Shown here: in pieces, positions 5,447 through 5,854 of the stretch | Numbering within the stretch: position 1 is the first letter of the stretch | How the letters are laid out: each line of letters begins with the position of its first letter | Assembly: GCA_016744485.1 (NCBI GenBank) | Contig: JADGEG010000111.1 | Coordinates: forward strand, 823 to 6,676 | Length of the DNA: 5,854 bases | Direction of reading: 5' to 3' | From: Arcobacter sp. | GTDB lineage: Bacteria > Campylobacterota > Campylobacteria > Campylobacterales > Arcobacteraceae | Made by a program: the position numbers and the translations under genes | Notes under the pieces: model-generated | What the model saw: only the letters and a program-made list of their open reading frames with translations | The model's database searches: none | What the model was told of the DNA's origin: nothing

Positions 5447-5475
5447 TCATTAAAAAATGTAAAAGAGCTTAAAAT

Positions 5476-5854
5476 ATGAAAATTTTAGTATTAGAGGACA
5501 ATATTACTCTTGCTGATGCATTACAATCTATACTTTTAAAAGCATTTTATATTGTGGATGTTTTTTGTGATGGAGAAGAAGGAAAGTATGCACTTTTAAA
5601 TGAACATTATGACTTATTAATACTTGATTTAGGCCTTCCTAAAATTGATGGTATTGATTTATTAACTTCTTTAAGAAAAGAAAAAAACAATATTCCTGTT
5701 TTAATAATTTCTGCACGCGATAAATTAGATCAAAGAATTTTAGGACTACATAGTGGGGCAGATGACTATTTATGTAAACCCTTTGAATTTGAAGAAATTT
5801 TAGCTCGTGTTGAAGCAATATTGAGAAGAAAAAATAAAAGAATTGAATCAGTTA
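5476..5854 (+). CDS. OmpR-like two-component response regulator, N-terminal part (runs off window)
   Basis: The first 126 residues of a response regulator; the gene continues beyond the window edge. They form one receiver (REC) domain with all key residues: acidic pair Glu7-Asp8, phosphoacceptor Asp51 in LILDLGLPKIDG (48-59), Ser79 in ISARD (78-82), Tyr98 in GADDYLCKPF (94-103) and Lys101 before the conserved Pro. The sequence after the receiver (EEILARVEAILRRKN, 106-120) is the linker typical of the OmpR/PhoB family, so a winged-helix DNA-binding domain is expected downstream but is not seen. In that family, phosphorylation by a partner histidine kinase promotes dimerisation and DNA binding. 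The ATG follows AAGAG (5463-5467) by eight bases. A kinase gene may follow downstream, but this cannot be seen. The signal and the specific ortholog cannot be named. Confidence 0.92.
   Translation, partial: MKILVLEDNITLADALQSILLKAFYIVDVFCDGEEGKYALLNEHYDLLILDLGLPKIDGIDLLTSLRKEKNNIPVLIISARDKLDQRILGLHSGADDYLCKPFEFEEILARVEAILRRKNKRIESV

Noticed and set aside
1..5854. Mobile element, CRISPR array, toxin-antitoxin or defence system
   Set aside because: No transposase, integrase, long terminal repeats, regularly spaced repeats or tRNA-like sequences were seen. All substantial ORFs are core genes with uniform AT-rich codon use.

Overview
The window looks like ordinary chromosomal DNA from a very AT-rich member of the Campylobacterota, most likely the Arcobacter group. 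This rests on the strong A/T bias in codons and intergenic DNA, the standard genetic code with TGA used as a stop (end of mnmG), and a RecA whose start (MDDN...KSLD) and core resemble Campylobacter and Arcobacter RecA as I remember them. The genus is an inference. No RNA genes, insertion sequences, integrase, CRISPR array or other mobile DNA were seen.

The left half is on the minus strand. It holds an RhlE-type DEAD-box RNA helicase (79-1371) and the tRNA-modifying flavoprotein MnmG/GidA (1498-3366), separated by a 126-base gap with its own promoter-like sequence. The right half is on the plus strand: riboflavin synthase ribE (GTG start at 3433), a 64-residue very basic protein of unknown function (4079-4273), recA (4356-5351), and the first 126 codons of an OmpR-like response regulator (5476 to the window edge). 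The only divergent junction is the 66 bases between mnmG and ribE. A symmetric element there can be read as a -10 box in both directions.

The genes are mostly housekeeping: RNA remodelling, wobble-uridine modification of tRNA, riboflavin synthesis, homologous recombination and two-component signalling. They do not form one pathway, although riboflavin synthase makes the precursor of the FAD that MnmG needs. Four promoter-like sites (rhlE, mnmG, recA, response regulator) share a TG-N extended -10 element and lack a good -35 box, which fits the weak -35 boxes known in this phylum. No convincing intrinsic terminators were found.

I found no undescribed multi-gene system. The points most worth a second look are the symmetric divergent promoter, the small basic protein between ribE and recA, a RecA lacking the usual acidic C-terminal tail and with an altered L1 loop, and the overlapping ATG/GTG start of ribE.
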